From NCBI GenBank assembly GCA_029224185.1, contig CM055211.1, positions 1,242,058-1,306,057 of the forward strand: 64,000 nt of DNA, given 5' to 3'. Positions within the stretch are counted from its first letter, which is position 1; every line of letters begins with the position of its first letter. Positions 35,401 through 47,528 of the stretch are shown in pieces. The position numbers and the translations under genes are program-made. The notes under the pieces are model-generated. The model had not been told where the DNA came from. It worked only from the letters and a program-made list of their open reading frames with translations, and did not search any database. This DNA comes from Karalla daura. Its lineage: Eukaryota; Chordata; Actinopteri; Chaetodontiformes; Leiognathidae.

Positions 35401-37267
35401 ATCTGGCTACCGTGTGTGTGTGTGTATGCGTGTGTGTCCATCTGTTTCTGTGTGGTTAGTCTGTCTGTGGACACACCCTCGTACTGTACTCGCACTCTCT
35501 CTTTCTCTCTCTCACACACACACACACATGCACTGTGTGAAGCTCGCCAGGCCTGCAGACAACCACAGTGGTGGCTGAGAGTCAGCCAGAGATGGCAGCG
35601 CCCGCCTACACAGACCTGGGAGCTGTCAGGTGAGGACAGGGAGGTGACAGGTGCCGCTGTTGTGTGCAAAGCTGCAGGAGCTCTGCAGTTTGGACAGGAG
35701 CCAGGCCTGGGTCGTGGTAATCTCGGTTTTACGGGAGGTTAAGAGAGGAGAGGGAGAGGAGGAAGTGGGAGAACAGGTTGGAAGAGAATCCGAGAGCGAA
35801 CACGGCTTAGAGACTGAAAAAGGAAACAAAGAAGGGGAGACTGAGGTGGGAAATAAAGACATCTTTGTCAAACTCCACGCTTCTCTCTCTCTGTCTTTGC
35901 TGCCTCAGTCCTCGTCATAAATTGAATTGTTTCATTTGAACGATCAAGTTTTTGGCCTCGCTCAACGTGACTGGCTCGTTTGTCTGCTTTTACTACCACA
36001 ACTTCATTGTCCATCGTCTGGGTAAAAACTTTTGAGCTATGCACTCTTTAACCTTCTCTCATTCAAAGCTAGCGTGGGAACACATGTCCAACTTCAACAA
36101 CTGAGGCTCCAGTTTTCTGCCGCGCTGTGTTGCGTTTGAGGAGGAGGAGGACACGAAGACAAAATAAGACATTCGATTATTGTTTCTCACCCTCCATACC
36201 ACTCAGATGGGATGAGAAAAACAATTTGACAACAAGAGAGAGGTCCAGACATTTCTAGACACACTTGCTATGAAAAACATGGCCTGAAAGACAGGAGACA
36301 CTTCCTGTCATTTCCAGTCATTACCACTGTAAATAGCGAGCGGTCACCCCGAGTGTGGGAATGGCAGCTGGACAGTTGAGGGAGGACGAGTAGGCAGCAG
36401 AGGTAAAATCCACTGGTGTTTTATTCACCCAGTACAAAAGAAAAGGTGGCAGGAACCAAAAAGAAACAATGCAAAATGCAAAGCACAGCAAAACAAGATG
36501 TAGCTCTACTCTCCGGTTTACTAGACAAGTAACCTACACAGCCTCACTGCAAGGATGGGTCTCTCCTCTCTCCCCCTCCAGGTAGACTGTGGTCTCCACT
36601 ATCTCCACACCTGTCCCCTTGATTGGACTCAACCAATCCAGAGAACAGGTAACCTCCTCCAAAAACATATTTACATTCATAACAAATCATAGTAAATAGA
36701 AATAAACACAATAACAGTGACCAAACAACCATATATAATTATGAGACCACCACCAAATTAACATAATCCTTTATTCTAACCAAAAACACACCAAACACCC
36801 CTCCACCGTGCACAGTGTACCAAAGCCCAGCTCCAGGGGTGGAGTTAAAGCCCCGTCACCGGCAGTGGGCCGGCTTCTGCGTGGGAGCCGTGGAGCTGGA
36901 GCCGGTGGTGTGTCGTGTCTGATCGTCGTGGTGTGCTGGTGACCGAGATGAGAAACTACGGCTGGGTGTAAGTGACAATGGGACCGGGTTGCGGGTACCT
37001 CGCTACCCGGTGGTGATGGTGTCGAGGTCGGTTTTGGGGAAATGAAATGATCGGTTTGCGACGATGTGACTGTGGCTGCAGCGGAGCGGCGTGCTCCAGC
37101 GCGTGGTGCGCGATGGCGTCGGCACGTCACCAAACTCCACCGCAGCCAATGCTTGTGCACAAATGCACAAGCATCACCGCACTACCCCTTCACACTTAAA
37201 CTGAACGAACACAGATCACAATCACCCGGTGTATTGTTTATCTGCACCGAGAGGGAAACGAGTCCGG

Positions 37268-37302
<35 letters not shown>

Positions 37303-38788
37303 CCCTGCACGCGCAGCCCAGCGCAGCGGTGACAAGGGGGAGGATCACCTTATCACAACCACGTTGTTAAGAACGCCTGTGAAGGAGCAATCACCGGGAT
37401 GATGGGGAGACCAGATGCAGACAAACTGCTTCCAAGTGTGTTCTGGGGCAGAGGCTGTTTCCTCTAATATGAGCAAAGCCTTCAACCCTCCAACTGCTAC
37501 AGTAAGCCCGCGTGCATGCACAGGGGACGTATCCCATGACACATTTCAGTAATGCAAGAGCCTGGAATGCAGTGGGGGGATAAGGCTGAAGGAATGGTGG
37601 TGAAACCTTCAGATATCATTTCCAGTCATCATAATAATAAAGGTGCCACGAGCGGCTGACGTGCGACTCTTTAAACGACAGATCGCTGCCGGGGCACGAG
37701 GCGAGTCAAAACAACAAGCTGGCTGAGAAACTACACTAGTGCGAAAAAGAAGCTGGGATGAAAAGGTGTGAGCTGAGGTGTGTCTGCCGACAGATTTCAG
37801 GGCTGCTGCACAAAGCTCTGCTGATGTTCTCGGGGCTTTGCAGCTTGTCGACTGGATGGTTCCAGTAAGGAACGAGGAAATGAGAATGAAGGGGTACGAT
37901 GCGAAGCAAAACAAAACACCCACCCTCTCATCCTGTTTTCAAAGACCACGCACTGATTAATTGCTACCGTGCGCAGTCACCGAGCACTCAAAATGCTGAG
38001 TAAACTTCCTGAATGAATCCTGAATGCTTTCCTGCAGCCCCCGGCCGCCTCAGATTACCTGGAAAGATCCAATCTGATGGCTCAGTTCCTAATCCCCGCC
38101 CCACGCGGTAAAGCTCTGTGACACGCGACAGTCTTTCGGTGCTGATGGAGCCTTTGCTTATCGTTCTGGTCACAGCGCTTCCACTTTGCTTTTCTCCTCT
38201 CTGGGTGCTCTGGAGAGGAAATAACCCTCGCCGTGAAACAGGAAAGGGAAGGTTTATGAAAGTTAAAATGGGCTGCTGGTGAATTTTTGAACAACACCAT
38301 CAAGCGGTTTCTGAGGTGAACCTGATGAAAGTTTGAAGGTGATGGAGGCTGTGACTCCTGGTGACCCCGGCTTTATTATAAATCCATTCTCCATGGTGAT
38401 TTACAACACGAATGAACATGCTAATCTGAGCTGCTGGTAAAACATGCAGTAAGCAGCGGAGCGCTTGCTGATTTCTAAAGCAAAGGGGCATTCATGTGAA
38501 GGGATCCACTCTCATCTGGGCAACAGCATCTTTAGAGGAAATGGTCCCTCTGCAGAGGGCTGACCCCTGGTGAAAACACATATATAGACACAAAGGTTCT
38601 GAACCTCGCGGGTAACAGGTCCTCAAGTTTGAGAGTTTTAAAGGTCTAAAAATAACTGGGGTGCATGTGTGTTGATCTGTCTCTGGTGAACTGGGCCCAG
38701 CACAGCACAGCCCCGGACTGAGGTTCTTTCAGCTCCAATCACAATCACTTCATTCAGCCTCCATCAATGAGGCTTTCTTTGTCTGCCT

Positions 38789-38819
<31 letters not shown>

Positions 38820-39005
38820 TGGGATACACAGAGAGACATTTTTATTATAACTGGGAGCACGGTACATGTGGAGTGATGCTCTGCAGCCACTATCTGCTGC
38901 ATGTGGACTTGCATGTGGACGCGCAATTACAGAGTCTACGTCAGACTTTCCTGCTTTAAAGTCAACATACAAAGGCCAAGGTCACGTCCTTATAGGCAGT
39001 GTCCG

Positions 39006-39082
<77 letters not shown>

Positions 39083-39840
39083 CTGTGCTCTCACCCACAC
39101 GGTCCTTGTCTTTTAAGATAATTAGAAGGCGAGCAGGTCCGGCAGCGGGCCTCAACTCCCAACTGTCCACAGGGGAACCGAGCTGGCCTCAGGCCTGGTC
39201 CCCGTCCACCAGGCCGCTCTGACGGAGCCATCGAAATAGCTCCTGACGTGGGAAAAGAGACAGGAGCCAGCGCTGCTCCTTACAGCCGTACATCCAACGT
39301 TTTGTTTGTGACACAACAAATGAGGAAAACAGCACGGCCTCATCGACAGCACCCGGCACTAAAACAACCGCTTATTTTCTCCTCTCAGCACAAGAAGTGA
39401 AAAACGATGTCCTCCGTCTGTAGCCTGTGGCAACTTCTTCCTCTCTGTGTTTACCTTCCATAAAGTGACTCATGCCCGCTCGGCTGAGGCAAACGAGACT
39501 CCAAATCACAACTCGGCACAGAAATATCCACTCTGGTCAGCGGGCAGGTTGATTGTGGTCGATCACGTGCACTGAGTGTTTCTGGTTTGTGTTACTGCAG
39601 CTGAGTGTGTGTGCCTAAAACCTCCAGTAAAAGTGAGGAGCCGGACTGGGTTTTCTAATCAGCCGGTGAAGTCTTCTCTCTCAGGTCGTTTGTGCCGAGC
39701 TGTCCGGGGGCCAGGCTCCAGTTTAGGCTCCATCGGGGGACGTTTGCCAGTAAGCTGTCAAGGCGCCCGTCCACTTTGTGCCAAACCCTGATAACACAGA
39801 GAGGGTGGCACAGGCGGCGCTAAGAATGGGAACAGCAGTC
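35401..39840. other. low-feature region with microsatellites
   Basis: No gene is supported in about 4.4 kb. Visible are GT/CA and CT runs near 35412-35528, a CT run at 37269-37299, a CA run at 38792-38818 and a long CA run at about 39010-39080. A short frame starting MAAPAYTDLGAV at 35592 ends in a GTGAGG donor but no further exon could be tied to it. Confidence 0.55.
39010..39080. repeat. (CA)n microsatellite, about 70 bp
   Basis: Uninterrupted CA dinucleotide tract. Gives false Thr-His ORFs. Confidence 0.95.
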
Positions 39841-39844
39841 TATG

Positions 39845-39888
39845 TTGGACGAGGAGGAGGAGGAGGAGGAGGGGGGGAGGGAGGAGGA

Positions 39889-39920
<32 letters not shown>

Positions 39921-40672
39921 GGGGGAGGGAGGAGGAAGAGGAGGCGGAGGAGGGGGGAGAGGGAGGAGGAAGAGGAGGAGGAGGAGAGGGAGGAGGAAGA
40001 GGAGGAGGAGGAGAGGGAGGAGGAAGAGGAGAGGGAGGAGGAGGAGGAGGAGGGGGGAGAGGGAGGAGGAGGAGGAGGAGGGGGGAGAGGGAGGAGGAAG
40101 AGGAGGAGGAGGAGGAGGGGGGAGAGGGAGGAGGAAGAGGAGGAGGAGGAGGAGGGGGGAGAGGGAGGAGGAAGAGGAGGAGGAGGAGGAGGGGGGAGAG
40201 GGAGGAGGAAGAGGAGGAGGAGGAGGGGGAGAGGGAGGAGGAAGAGGAGGAGGAGGGGGGAGAGGGAGGAGGAAGAGGAGGGGGGAGAGGGAGGAGGAAG
40301 AGGAGGGGGCAGAGGGAGGAGGAGGGGGGAGAGGGAGGAGGAAGAGGAGGAGGAGGAGGGGGGGAGGGAGGAGGAAGAGGAGGAGGAGGAGGAGGGGGGA
40401 GGGAGGAGGAAGAGGAGGAGGAGGAGGGGGGAGAGGGAGGAGGAATAGGAGGAGGGGGGGAGAGGGAGGAGGAAGAGGAGGAGGAGGAGGGGGGGAGAGG
40501 GAGGAGGAAGAGGAGGAGGAGGAGGGGGGGAGAGGGAGGAGGAAGAGGAGGAGGAGGAGGGGGGGAGAGGGAGGAGGAAGAGGAGGAGGAGGAGGGGGGG
40601 AGAGGGAAGAGGAGGAGGAGGGGGGGGGGGGAGAGGGAGGAGGAAGAGGAGGAGGAGGGGGGGAGAGGGAGG
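39845..40672. repeat. polypurine (GGA/GGAAGA)n tract, about 830 bp
   Basis: Almost pure purine on the + strand, built from GAGGGAGGAGGAAGAGGAGG-like units with GGGGGG runs. Such homopurine-homopyrimidine DNA can form triplex (H-DNA) and G-quadruplex structures. It interrupts a macrosatellite-type module: sequence resembling the array resumes at 40672 (ATTCAGCACTTGTCAGGCAT). Confidence 0.95.
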
Positions 40673-41240
40673 TATTCAGCACTTGTCAGGCATGTCCAAC
40701 CATCCATAGTTCTGATCATCATCAGTCTGCTGGTTCTGCTCTCTGGAGCTCGTCAGATGAAATAGCTCAGTGGGAAAGGAGAAGGGTGGGACCCTGAGAG
40801 ACTGGAGTTCCAGTCCTGCCTCTCTCTGTCATTTGGCAAACTTTCCTCTTTCCACCAGAAGATCCCAATGGCCCCAATGCTCTGGTGCTGTGATGACATG
40901 AGTGCTTGAAGCTGGATGGTGTAGTGGGTACTGACCCTGACTACTGTGTGGAGGCTGTGGGTTCAACTCTCACTAGGGTGTTCAAAAAATATTTTATTTT
41001 AATAACAAATATTTATTCGACTTTTATAATTGTTAGATGCTTAATATGAGTTCTGAACAGCTTTTTCACGTGAAAAACAAGCTCAGCAGGCGAAGAGAGA
41101 GGGCTGGGACTCTAGTCGATCAATTTTGAAGTATTAGATGATTTTTTTTTAAGCAGTCACACATGCAAAGAAATAGCCCTGACTGTCTACAACACCTCAT
41201 GCTACTTCATGTCCACGGCCCAGAGGCGGGTGGGTGGGGG
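40673..41240 (+). repeat. isolated macrosatellite module with two tRNA-like units
   Basis: Matches 46747-47225 of the array: GATGAAATAGCTCAGTGGGA (tRNA-like module a, about 40755-40825) and GCTGGATGGTGTAGTGGGTA with B box GGTTCAACTC (module b, about 40911-40980). It ends at a poly-T run and TGTCTACAACACCTCATG near 41187. Confidence 0.7.
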
Positions 41241-41324
41241 AGATATGGAGGACCCCCCCCCCCCACACACACACACACACACACACAACAAATGGAGAGG
41301 GAGGAGGGGGGGGGGGGTGTGTAC

Positions 41325-41600
41325 CTATTGTATTCTGTGTAACTCAGGTCAGAGCCGCAGTAACCCTGGTCACGATGAGCAAGTGTTTTAACAGGCAAAG
41401 TTACAGAGGGAAACTATGTGTTTCAGACTGTCGTGTCTGTCTGAGTGTCCTCTGCTACAACACCAGGAGGAACAACTGTGGGGGCCGCTGTTTTCTACTC
41501 ATGTTATTGTCAGGACATAGTTTTATTGTCTCTTCACTGAAGGGCTTATGTTTCCTTCATGTCTGGCTTCAGAGTGGAGCTCAGCGCTGATTAGACACGG
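41325..41600 (+). repeat. direct repeat copy 1 (partner at 45120-45400)
   Basis: About 275 bp from TATTGTATTCTGTGTAACTC to GAGTGGAGCTCAGCGCTGA, present again about 3.8 kb downstream with only small changes. No coding function seen. Confidence 0.8.
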
Positions 41601-41763
41601 GTGCGGTGGTGCAAACCAACGTAATATGGCACCATTGGTGCTTTTATTCTGAAAGTACATGGGGAAACGGAAAGAGTGCCTTCACTTTGACACTGACAGG
41701 AAGTAGCAGCAGTTGACAGCTTCACAGCTGTAGCTGCCCTGGTCACTGATTACTGGAGGGCGG

Positions 41764-41770
41764 TATAAAA
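41764..41770 (+). promoter_or_regulatory. TATA box
   Basis: GGCGGTATAAAAGAGC is a strong TATA match, about 30 bp before the proposed start of exon 1 and 53 bp before a consensus splice donor. Confidence 0.5.
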
Positions 41771-42545
41771 GAGCTCCTGGAGTCAGCGATCGCCCATTTG
41801 GACCCAGGAGCCGGTGGAGGAGGTACGTTATGCGCGGAGCTCTAGGTAGCTTAGCCTCGCTAAGGTTTAGCCTTACTCCGTGTGACCTTGCTACGTTTAG
41901 CCTTGCTGAGGTTAGCGTCGCTACCTCGAGGCTGCTAAGTTAAGCTAGCAGCTTTTGTAGTCGACTCTGAGGCGTTTTCTAGCAGCTCTGCTTCACTTTG
42001 AGGCAGTTTTTCCCGTTTTCAGTAGCTTAGTTTTCTGCAGCAGCTCGTTGTGGTGGAGCTCCGCTCCCACAGCTTTGTTCGCAGCGTAGCTCGTGTTTTT
42101 TACCGCATTTATCTTCCAGTTCTCTGCAGGTTTGTTCAGTCTAGGTGGTCAGCTCAGCTCGCCCTGTCTTTACAGGTGCTCCTGCCACTTTCTGCCTCCT
42201 CGCCATTTCATTCATGGCTCAGGTTGAACTCTTATCGGACAGACTTTATCGACTTTGTCGTTTGTAGTTTCGTTTTATGGATTTAAGACTTTGCAGGTCT
42301 AAGTAGTTTTTTTTATTTTAACTTTGCTTTTTCTTTACTTTTTTTCCATTTGAGATTTAAATGAGCCTTATTTGTTCATTCAGCTTTGTGAAATGTGTTC
42401 ATTCACATTGCTGCTAAACTGCAATCAAATTTTTGGATTTTTTATTTTGAATTTTTTACTTTAATTCAATTGAGCCTTATTTGTTAATTTAGCTTTTAGT
42501 AGCATTGCTTTTCCAACTTGATGTACTAAGTGTTTCTGTGTCCAG

Positions 42546-42629
42546 GTGGAGGAGCAGCAGGTGGACCAGGTGGAGGAGCAGCAGGTGGACCAGGTGGAGG
42601 AGCAGCAGGTGGACCAGGTGGAGGAGCAG
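42546..42629 (+). repeat. 24-bp minisatellite, 3.5 copies
   Basis: GTGGAGGAGCAGCAGGTGGA plus CCAG, repeated exactly at 42546, 42570 and 42594, then a half copy. The 24-bp period keeps one frame open as VEEQQVDQ. Confidence 0.9.
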
Positions 42630-43199
42630 CGAGGTCTTCAGGCTGCAGAGCTGGAGCAGACATCTTCCTTGGAGCTTCTCCAGTGGTACAGCATCTCCAG
42701 TGGTACAGCATCTCCAGTTAGAGTTGTGACTTCAATTGGATACTCTCAATTGGAATCTCTAGAAAAATTTGGACTCTTAAATTTTTGATTGGAAACACTA
42801 AAGCTTTAATCAATTGGAAACCCTGAATTTTGAGACTGCGCGGTAATCTGTATTGCACTGTCTAAAGTGACAATACTTATTGGAGATTACGACACCTTTT
42901 TATTAGTCTCAATTTTGTAGAATAAAAAAACAATACTGAAGCCTCCTCTTTCGCTTCCAGTGTTGTTTTTTTTTGACATTTTTTTGTCATTTGTACTGTG
43001 TTCCTTGCTTCTGCTGTACTTCTGTTGCTTGTAATGTGCTTTTTATTTTGTAATGTGCTTTTATTGTATGTTTCATTGTGCTTGTTTTTCTGTTTGTGTA
43101 ATGTTTTCATTGTGCTTTTCTTGCTTGTAATGTTTGTGTTTTCATTGCTGTTTTTTTCAATAAAAAATTTCAAGTTTCATTTGTACTGGCTTTATTCAA

Positions 43200-44150
43200 A
43201 GTTCATCAACATTTCATAACATACTACACTCGGTTCAATTTTTTTTTTTCAAAAACAAGGTGGCACTTGGGGAAATTTCTCCTATAGGGGATTTGGACAG
43301 CAAGGAACCCCCTATTTATAGTGCCAGTAAAAGAAGGAAAAATTCTAAGTAAAGAAAAGCATGAAGGAAAATTATTAAGTATAGTATAAAGAAAAGGGGG
43401 GGAAAAAAATAATAAGTACAGAAAGAAGAAAAATTGTTTTAAGTCAGAAAACTGAAATTCTAGGCAGAAAATGAACACAAGACACCAAATCCATTTCAAC
43501 ATTTTATTAATCACAAGTGTTCAAAAGCATTACAAGACAAACACATTTAACATTCAATGAACACAATAAAACCTAACATGCCTTTCCTGAGTAGTAAAGG
43601 TTACAACATTAGTAGTAAAGGTTAAAAAGGCCACAAGATGAGGCCATCACTAAATAAAGCACTCAGAAACCAGCCACAATGGAGAAAATGATCTTTTATT
43701 AAACTACAACAAATTAACTGACAGCAGAGGTTACAAAAGCCACAGATCAGTACTACAACCTAGAACACATCACATTCAATGAATACATGCACAATAAAAC
43801 CTAACATTTACCTTCTAGTGGCTACTGAGTAGTAAAGGTTAAAAAGGCCACAAGATGAGGCCATCACTAAATAAAGCATTCAGAAACCAGCCACAATGGA
43901 GAAAATTATCTTTTACACAAGACTTGAGGTGAAATGGAGGCGGCTGGCTACACTGAAATAAAGGATCCAGCCTAAGGACAGGGGTTTTTCACTATGCTCA
44001 CATTGTTGCTCTCTTTGTAAAGTGCCCTGAGATAACAGCTGCACTGAAAGGCACTTAAAACAAGTAAAGTTGAAGTTGGTCAAACTCTGCTCCTCTCAAC
44101 AGCCTCCACAAGTAGCATGCTAAACGCTCTGCCACGTGTCCTAGCCATAG
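43200..44150. repeat. AT-rich region with tandem 220-bp duplication and retroposon-like tail
   Basis: A segment with AAAAAGGCCACAAGATGAGG is present at 43611-43699 and 43830-43914. Near 44013-44075 TTGTAAAGTGCCCTGAGATA and following bases resemble the 3' tail of fish LINE-like elements. No gene seen. Confidence 0.5.
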
Positions 44151-44469
44151 CTGCACAATCTAGCGTTCCTTTGGCCTAAAACTCCACTCAGACCACAGAC
44201 CCGGAGCTGGTCTGTGCCGCAGACCGCTCACGGAGCCCAGGTAGAAGGAGGAAGAGGGAGAGGAGGCTGCTTCACCCTGAATAAAGACACCACACACACA
44301 CACAGTCCCGGAGAAGTTGCAGCTTACCTGCTAACGTGTCTGACGTCCGCTCCGACGAGTCCTCCCGAGGCAAAAGAGCGGAGCTCTGCCGTTCCCAGGC
44401 TTATGAGACTTCCGGACACCGCCCAGCGCTGATTGCGCACAGGTGCGGCGACCCCACGGAGCGATCTCA

Positions 44470-44560
44470 TTGGTCGATCCCGGAAGTGACGTCACAGACG
44501 CACCGGTTTCTAATTTGCTCTGACGCCAGTCATGAGGCGCAGAGCTCGTTTGTATTAGAC
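44470..44560 (+). promoter_or_regulatory. CRE promoter-like segment, copy 1
   Basis: TGACGTCA at 44487-44494, 45 bp before ATGAGGCGCAGAGC (44532), which opens a frame of only 8 codons. The same CRE-to-ATG arrangement recurs at 45419, 45988, 52592 and 59274. A long C/CT-rich stretch follows (44595-44820). Confidence 0.4.
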
Positions 44561-45119
44561 GATGGAGAAAGAGCGTGGAGGAGGCTCAGAGACCCCCGTC
44601 CTCCTCCTCCTCTCCCTCGTCCTCCTCAGTCAGTCACCCCCCCCCACCCGAGCCGCCCCCCCTCCACCTCTTCCTCGTCCTCCTCCTCCTCCTCCTCCTC
44701 CTTCTACTCCCTCTCCCCCCTCTTCCTCCTACTCCCCCCCCTTCCTCCCCCCTCAGTGTGCAGCCTCGATACCCCCCACACCCTCCCCTCTATACCTGAC
44801 ACGTCCATCCTTCACTCCACCTGAGCCGACGGCGGAGAGGAGGGGGCAGGCACGCAGAACGACCTTCCATGGTGCCAGACAGTGGCTGGGGGGGGCATTG
44901 CTATTAAACCTACGTTGTGTCACAGTGTTTTCCCCCGACAATGATCCTGGCTGATTGATGCCAGTGAGACAGACAGCCTCTCAGCACAGTGAAGCTCAAC
45001 CAGGAGTGTAGCACAGTCTGTTGGGGGGGGGGTCGCCAGGGGGGGGCATGGTAATCCCGGTGATCCCACTATGATACTGGTTGATTTCAGCTCCATCTGA
45101 CTGGAAGAGGAGAGGGGAG

Positions 45120-45400
45120 AGGGAGTGTAACTATTGTATTCTGTGTGACTCAGGTCAGAGCCGCAGTAACCCTGGTCACTATGAGCAAGTGTTTAACAGG
45201 CAAAGTTACAGAGGGAAACTATGTGTTTCAGACTGTCGTGTCTGTCTGAGTGTCCTCTGGTACAACACCAGGGGGAACAACTGTTGAGCCGCTGTTTTCT
45301 ACTCATGTTATTGTCAGGACATAGTTTTATTGTTTCTTCACTGAAGAGCTTATGTTTCCTTCATGTCTGGCTTCAGAGTGGAGCTCAGCGCTGACTGCAC
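45120..45400 (+). repeat. direct repeat copy 2 (partner at 41325-41600)
   Basis: Same 275-bp sequence as copy 1. Here it runs straight into a CRE promoter-like segment, while copy 1 runs into the TATA locus. Confidence 0.8.
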
Positions 45401-45404
45401 ACGG

Positions 45405-45500
45405 GTGCGGTGGTGGAGTGACGTCACAGACGCACCGGTTTCTAATTTGCGCTGATTAGCGACTTGCCATGAGGCGGAGAGCTCGTTTCTAATAGACGGC
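45405..45500 (+). promoter_or_regulatory. CRE promoter-like segment, copy 2
   Basis: TGACGTCA at 45419-45426, 50 bp before ATGAGGCGGAGAGC (45469). The reading frame stops after 7 codons. Followed by CT/C-rich sequence to about 45870. Confidence 0.4.
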
Positions 45501-45960
45501 GGAGAGAGAGCGTGGAGGAAGCTCTGGATCTCCTCCTCCTCCTCCTCCTCCTCAGTCAGTCAGGGCATCTAGCTGTCCCCCCCTACCCGAGCCGCCCCCC
45601 CCTCCTCCTACTCCCTGTCCCCCCTCCTCCTCCTACTCCCTCTCCCCCGTCCTCCTAGTCACGGCCTCTAGCTGCCCTCCCCACCCGACCCCCACCTCCC
45701 CTTCCTCTTCCTCCTCCCTCTCCCCCCTCCTCCTCCTCCTCCAACTCCCTCTCCCCCTCCTCCTCCTCCTACTCCCCCCCCCCCCCGTCCTCCTCCCTCA
45801 GTGTGGGGGGAGAAGGTACCCCCCCCACACCCTCCCCTCTATACCAGACACGTCCATCATTCACTCCACCGGCGGGGGAGAGGGGGGGGGGTGATGCCAG
45901 TGAGACAGACAGCCTCTCAGCACAGTGAAGCTCAACCAGGAGTGCAGCACAGTCTGTTGG

Positions 45961-46060
45961 CTGTCACGGTCACATGACCAAAACACATGACGTCATCATC
46001 CAGCGACTTCAGCAGCGCGTCCTCTCCTGACTCTCTGCCACCGGTCATGAGGCGGAGAGC
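45961..46060 (+). promoter_or_regulatory. promoter-like core P2, unit 1 (E-box + CRE)
   Basis: GGTCACATGACC and, a few bases on, TGACGTCA (45988-45995), then 59 bp to ATGAGGCGGAGAGC (46047). The E-box/CRE pair is kept in all units. The frame after the ATG is 15 codons. Confidence 0.45.
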
Positions 46061-46253
46061 GCATCTCTTCTGGACGGTGGAGAAAGATCGCTAAGGAAGC
46101 TCTGAGACCCACTTTGAAGCCTCTTCCTCCTCCTCTTGCTTCCCCCTCAGTCCCGGGGGGCGTCGCGGCCGCTAGCAGCCTCTGTAGACCCACCGCTACC
46201 CATCGGCTTCACTTGTCTTCCACCCTGCAGCCTCATGCTTTGCCGAGCAGCTG

Positions 46254-46287
<34 letters not shown>

Positions 46288-46824
46288 CCCCCCCCCCCAA
46301 CAGTGGACAAAGTGCGTGTAGAGCCGCTCTGACATTCACATTCACGGAGAGCGCATCTCTACTGGACGGTGGAGGAAGATCGTTAAGGAAGCGACCCATC
46401 GGCTTCACCTGTCTTTCATGCTGCAGCCTCATGCTACCGGCACCCCCCCCCCCCCCCCCCCCCCTCACACACACGCACACCCCCCCCCACACACACACAC
46501 CCCCACACCACCACCACCACCCCACCCCCCCCACACCCACACCACCCCCCCACACCACCACCACCCCCCCCCCCCCCCGAAATTACACTGCTGCGGGGAA
46601 GGCATCTGCCTCGTTGCGGGGGGGGGGGCCTCTATATCCCCCCACCCGCCTCTGGGCCGTGGACATGAGGTGACATGAGGTGTTGTAGACAGTCAGGGTT
46701 GTACATCCACACATGAGCACCAGAGGGCTGGACCATCCAAGGTGTTCAGCACTTCTCAGGCATGTCCAACCATCCATAGTTCTGATCATCATCAGTCTGC
46801 TGGTTCTGCTCTCTGGAGCTCGTC

Positions 46825-47322
46825 AGATGAAATAGCTCAGTGGGAAAGGAGAAGGCTGGGACCCTGAGAGACCAGAGTTCCAGTCCTGCCTCTCTCTGTC
46901 ATTTGGCAAACTTTCCTCTTGCCACCAGAAGATCCCAATGGCCCCAATGCTCTGGTGCTGTGATAACATGAATGCTTGAAGCTGGATGGTGTAGTGGGTA
47001 CTGACCCTGACTACTGCGTGGAGGCTATGGGTTCAACTCTCACTAGGGTGTTCAAAAAATATTTTATTTTAAGAACAAATATTTATTCGACTTTTATCAT
47101 TGTTAGATGCTTAATATGAGTTCTGAACAGCTTTTTCACGTGAAAAACAAGCTGAGCAGGAGAAGAGAGAGGGCTGGGACTCTAGTTGATCAATTTTGAA
47201 ATATTATATGACATTTTTTTTTTTTTAGCGGTCACACTTGAAGCTGGTTGGTGTAGTGGGTACTGATGCGGGTTTCCGTCTCGCAGGCCGGGTGTCAGGC
47301 GGTTCGCCTCCCGGTAGGGACA
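46825..47322 (+). repeat. three plus-strand tRNA-like modules, unit 1
   Basis: Module a: A-box-like TAGCTCAGTGGG (46833), B-box-like GAGTTCCAGTC. Module b: A-box TGGTGTAGTGG (46987), B box GGTTCAACTC (47030-47039) forming a T-arm with stem GTGGG/CTCAC and a 7-base loop. Module d: A-box TGGTGTAGTGG (47249), B-box-like GGTTCGCCTC (47301). Acceptor stems are not complementary. Equivalent clusters are at 53555-54052 and 60252-60747. Confidence 0.5.
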
Positions 47323-47403
47323 TCCGGTAGTAGTAGAACCGTGGTGCTGCAGCGGTGGCCAGGCCACCGCGACACTGGGCATGTAACCATCCCAATGTCA
47401 TTT

Positions 47404-47528
47404 ACCTAAAGCTAATAGCATAGCATAGCATAGCATAAGCTAATAGCATAGCATAAGCTAATAGCATAAGCTAATAGCATAGCATAAGCTAATAGCATAG
47501 CATAAGGCTAATAGCATAGCATAGCATA
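47404..47528. repeat. TAATAGCATAGCATAAGC tandem repeat, unit 1
   Basis: Imperfect short tandem of 5/12/17-18-bp words (GCATA, TAATAGCATAGCATAAGC). Copy number differs slightly from those at 54144-54253 and 60840-60963, and the inverted copy near 35265-35330 is not expanded. Confidence 0.85.

Larger units (their letters stand above)
41764..43165 (+). other. TATA-driven two-exon locus of unknown coding status
   Basis: TATAAAA at 41764-41770 precedes a short candidate exon 1 (about 41795-41822) ending GGTGGAGGAG|GTACGT. A candidate exon 2 begins after TGTGTCCAG at 42546 and contains 3.5 copies of a 24-bp repeat (42546-42629) reading VEEQQVDQ in one frame, which stays open to 42788. AATAAA hexamers lie at 42921 and 43159. 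There is no ATG in exon 1 or in frame at the start of exon 2, so coding is doubtful; it may be an lncRNA or a retro-duplicated pseudogene. The intron start has imperfect repeats of TTAGCCTTGCT-like words (41840-41950). Not recognised as any known gene. Confidence 0.4.

Noticed and set aside
35592..35631. Possible first exon MAAPAYTDLGAV followed by GTGAGG
   Set aside because: Slight likeness to the start of VDAC proteins, but no further exon could be found; too short to support.
36340..37345. Possible retroelement between GCGGTCACC and GCGGTGAC words
   Set aside because: No terminal repeats, target duplication or coding remnants could be established.
39778..40797. Gly/Glu/Arg-rich plus-strand and Pro/Ser-rich minus-strand ORFs of about 300 codons
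   Set aside because: Translation of the polypurine tract in every frame; no gene signals.
46440..46580. CA/C-rich ORFs (Pro/His/Thr-rich)
   Set aside because: Low-complexity sequence inside the macrosatellite; frames open by composition.
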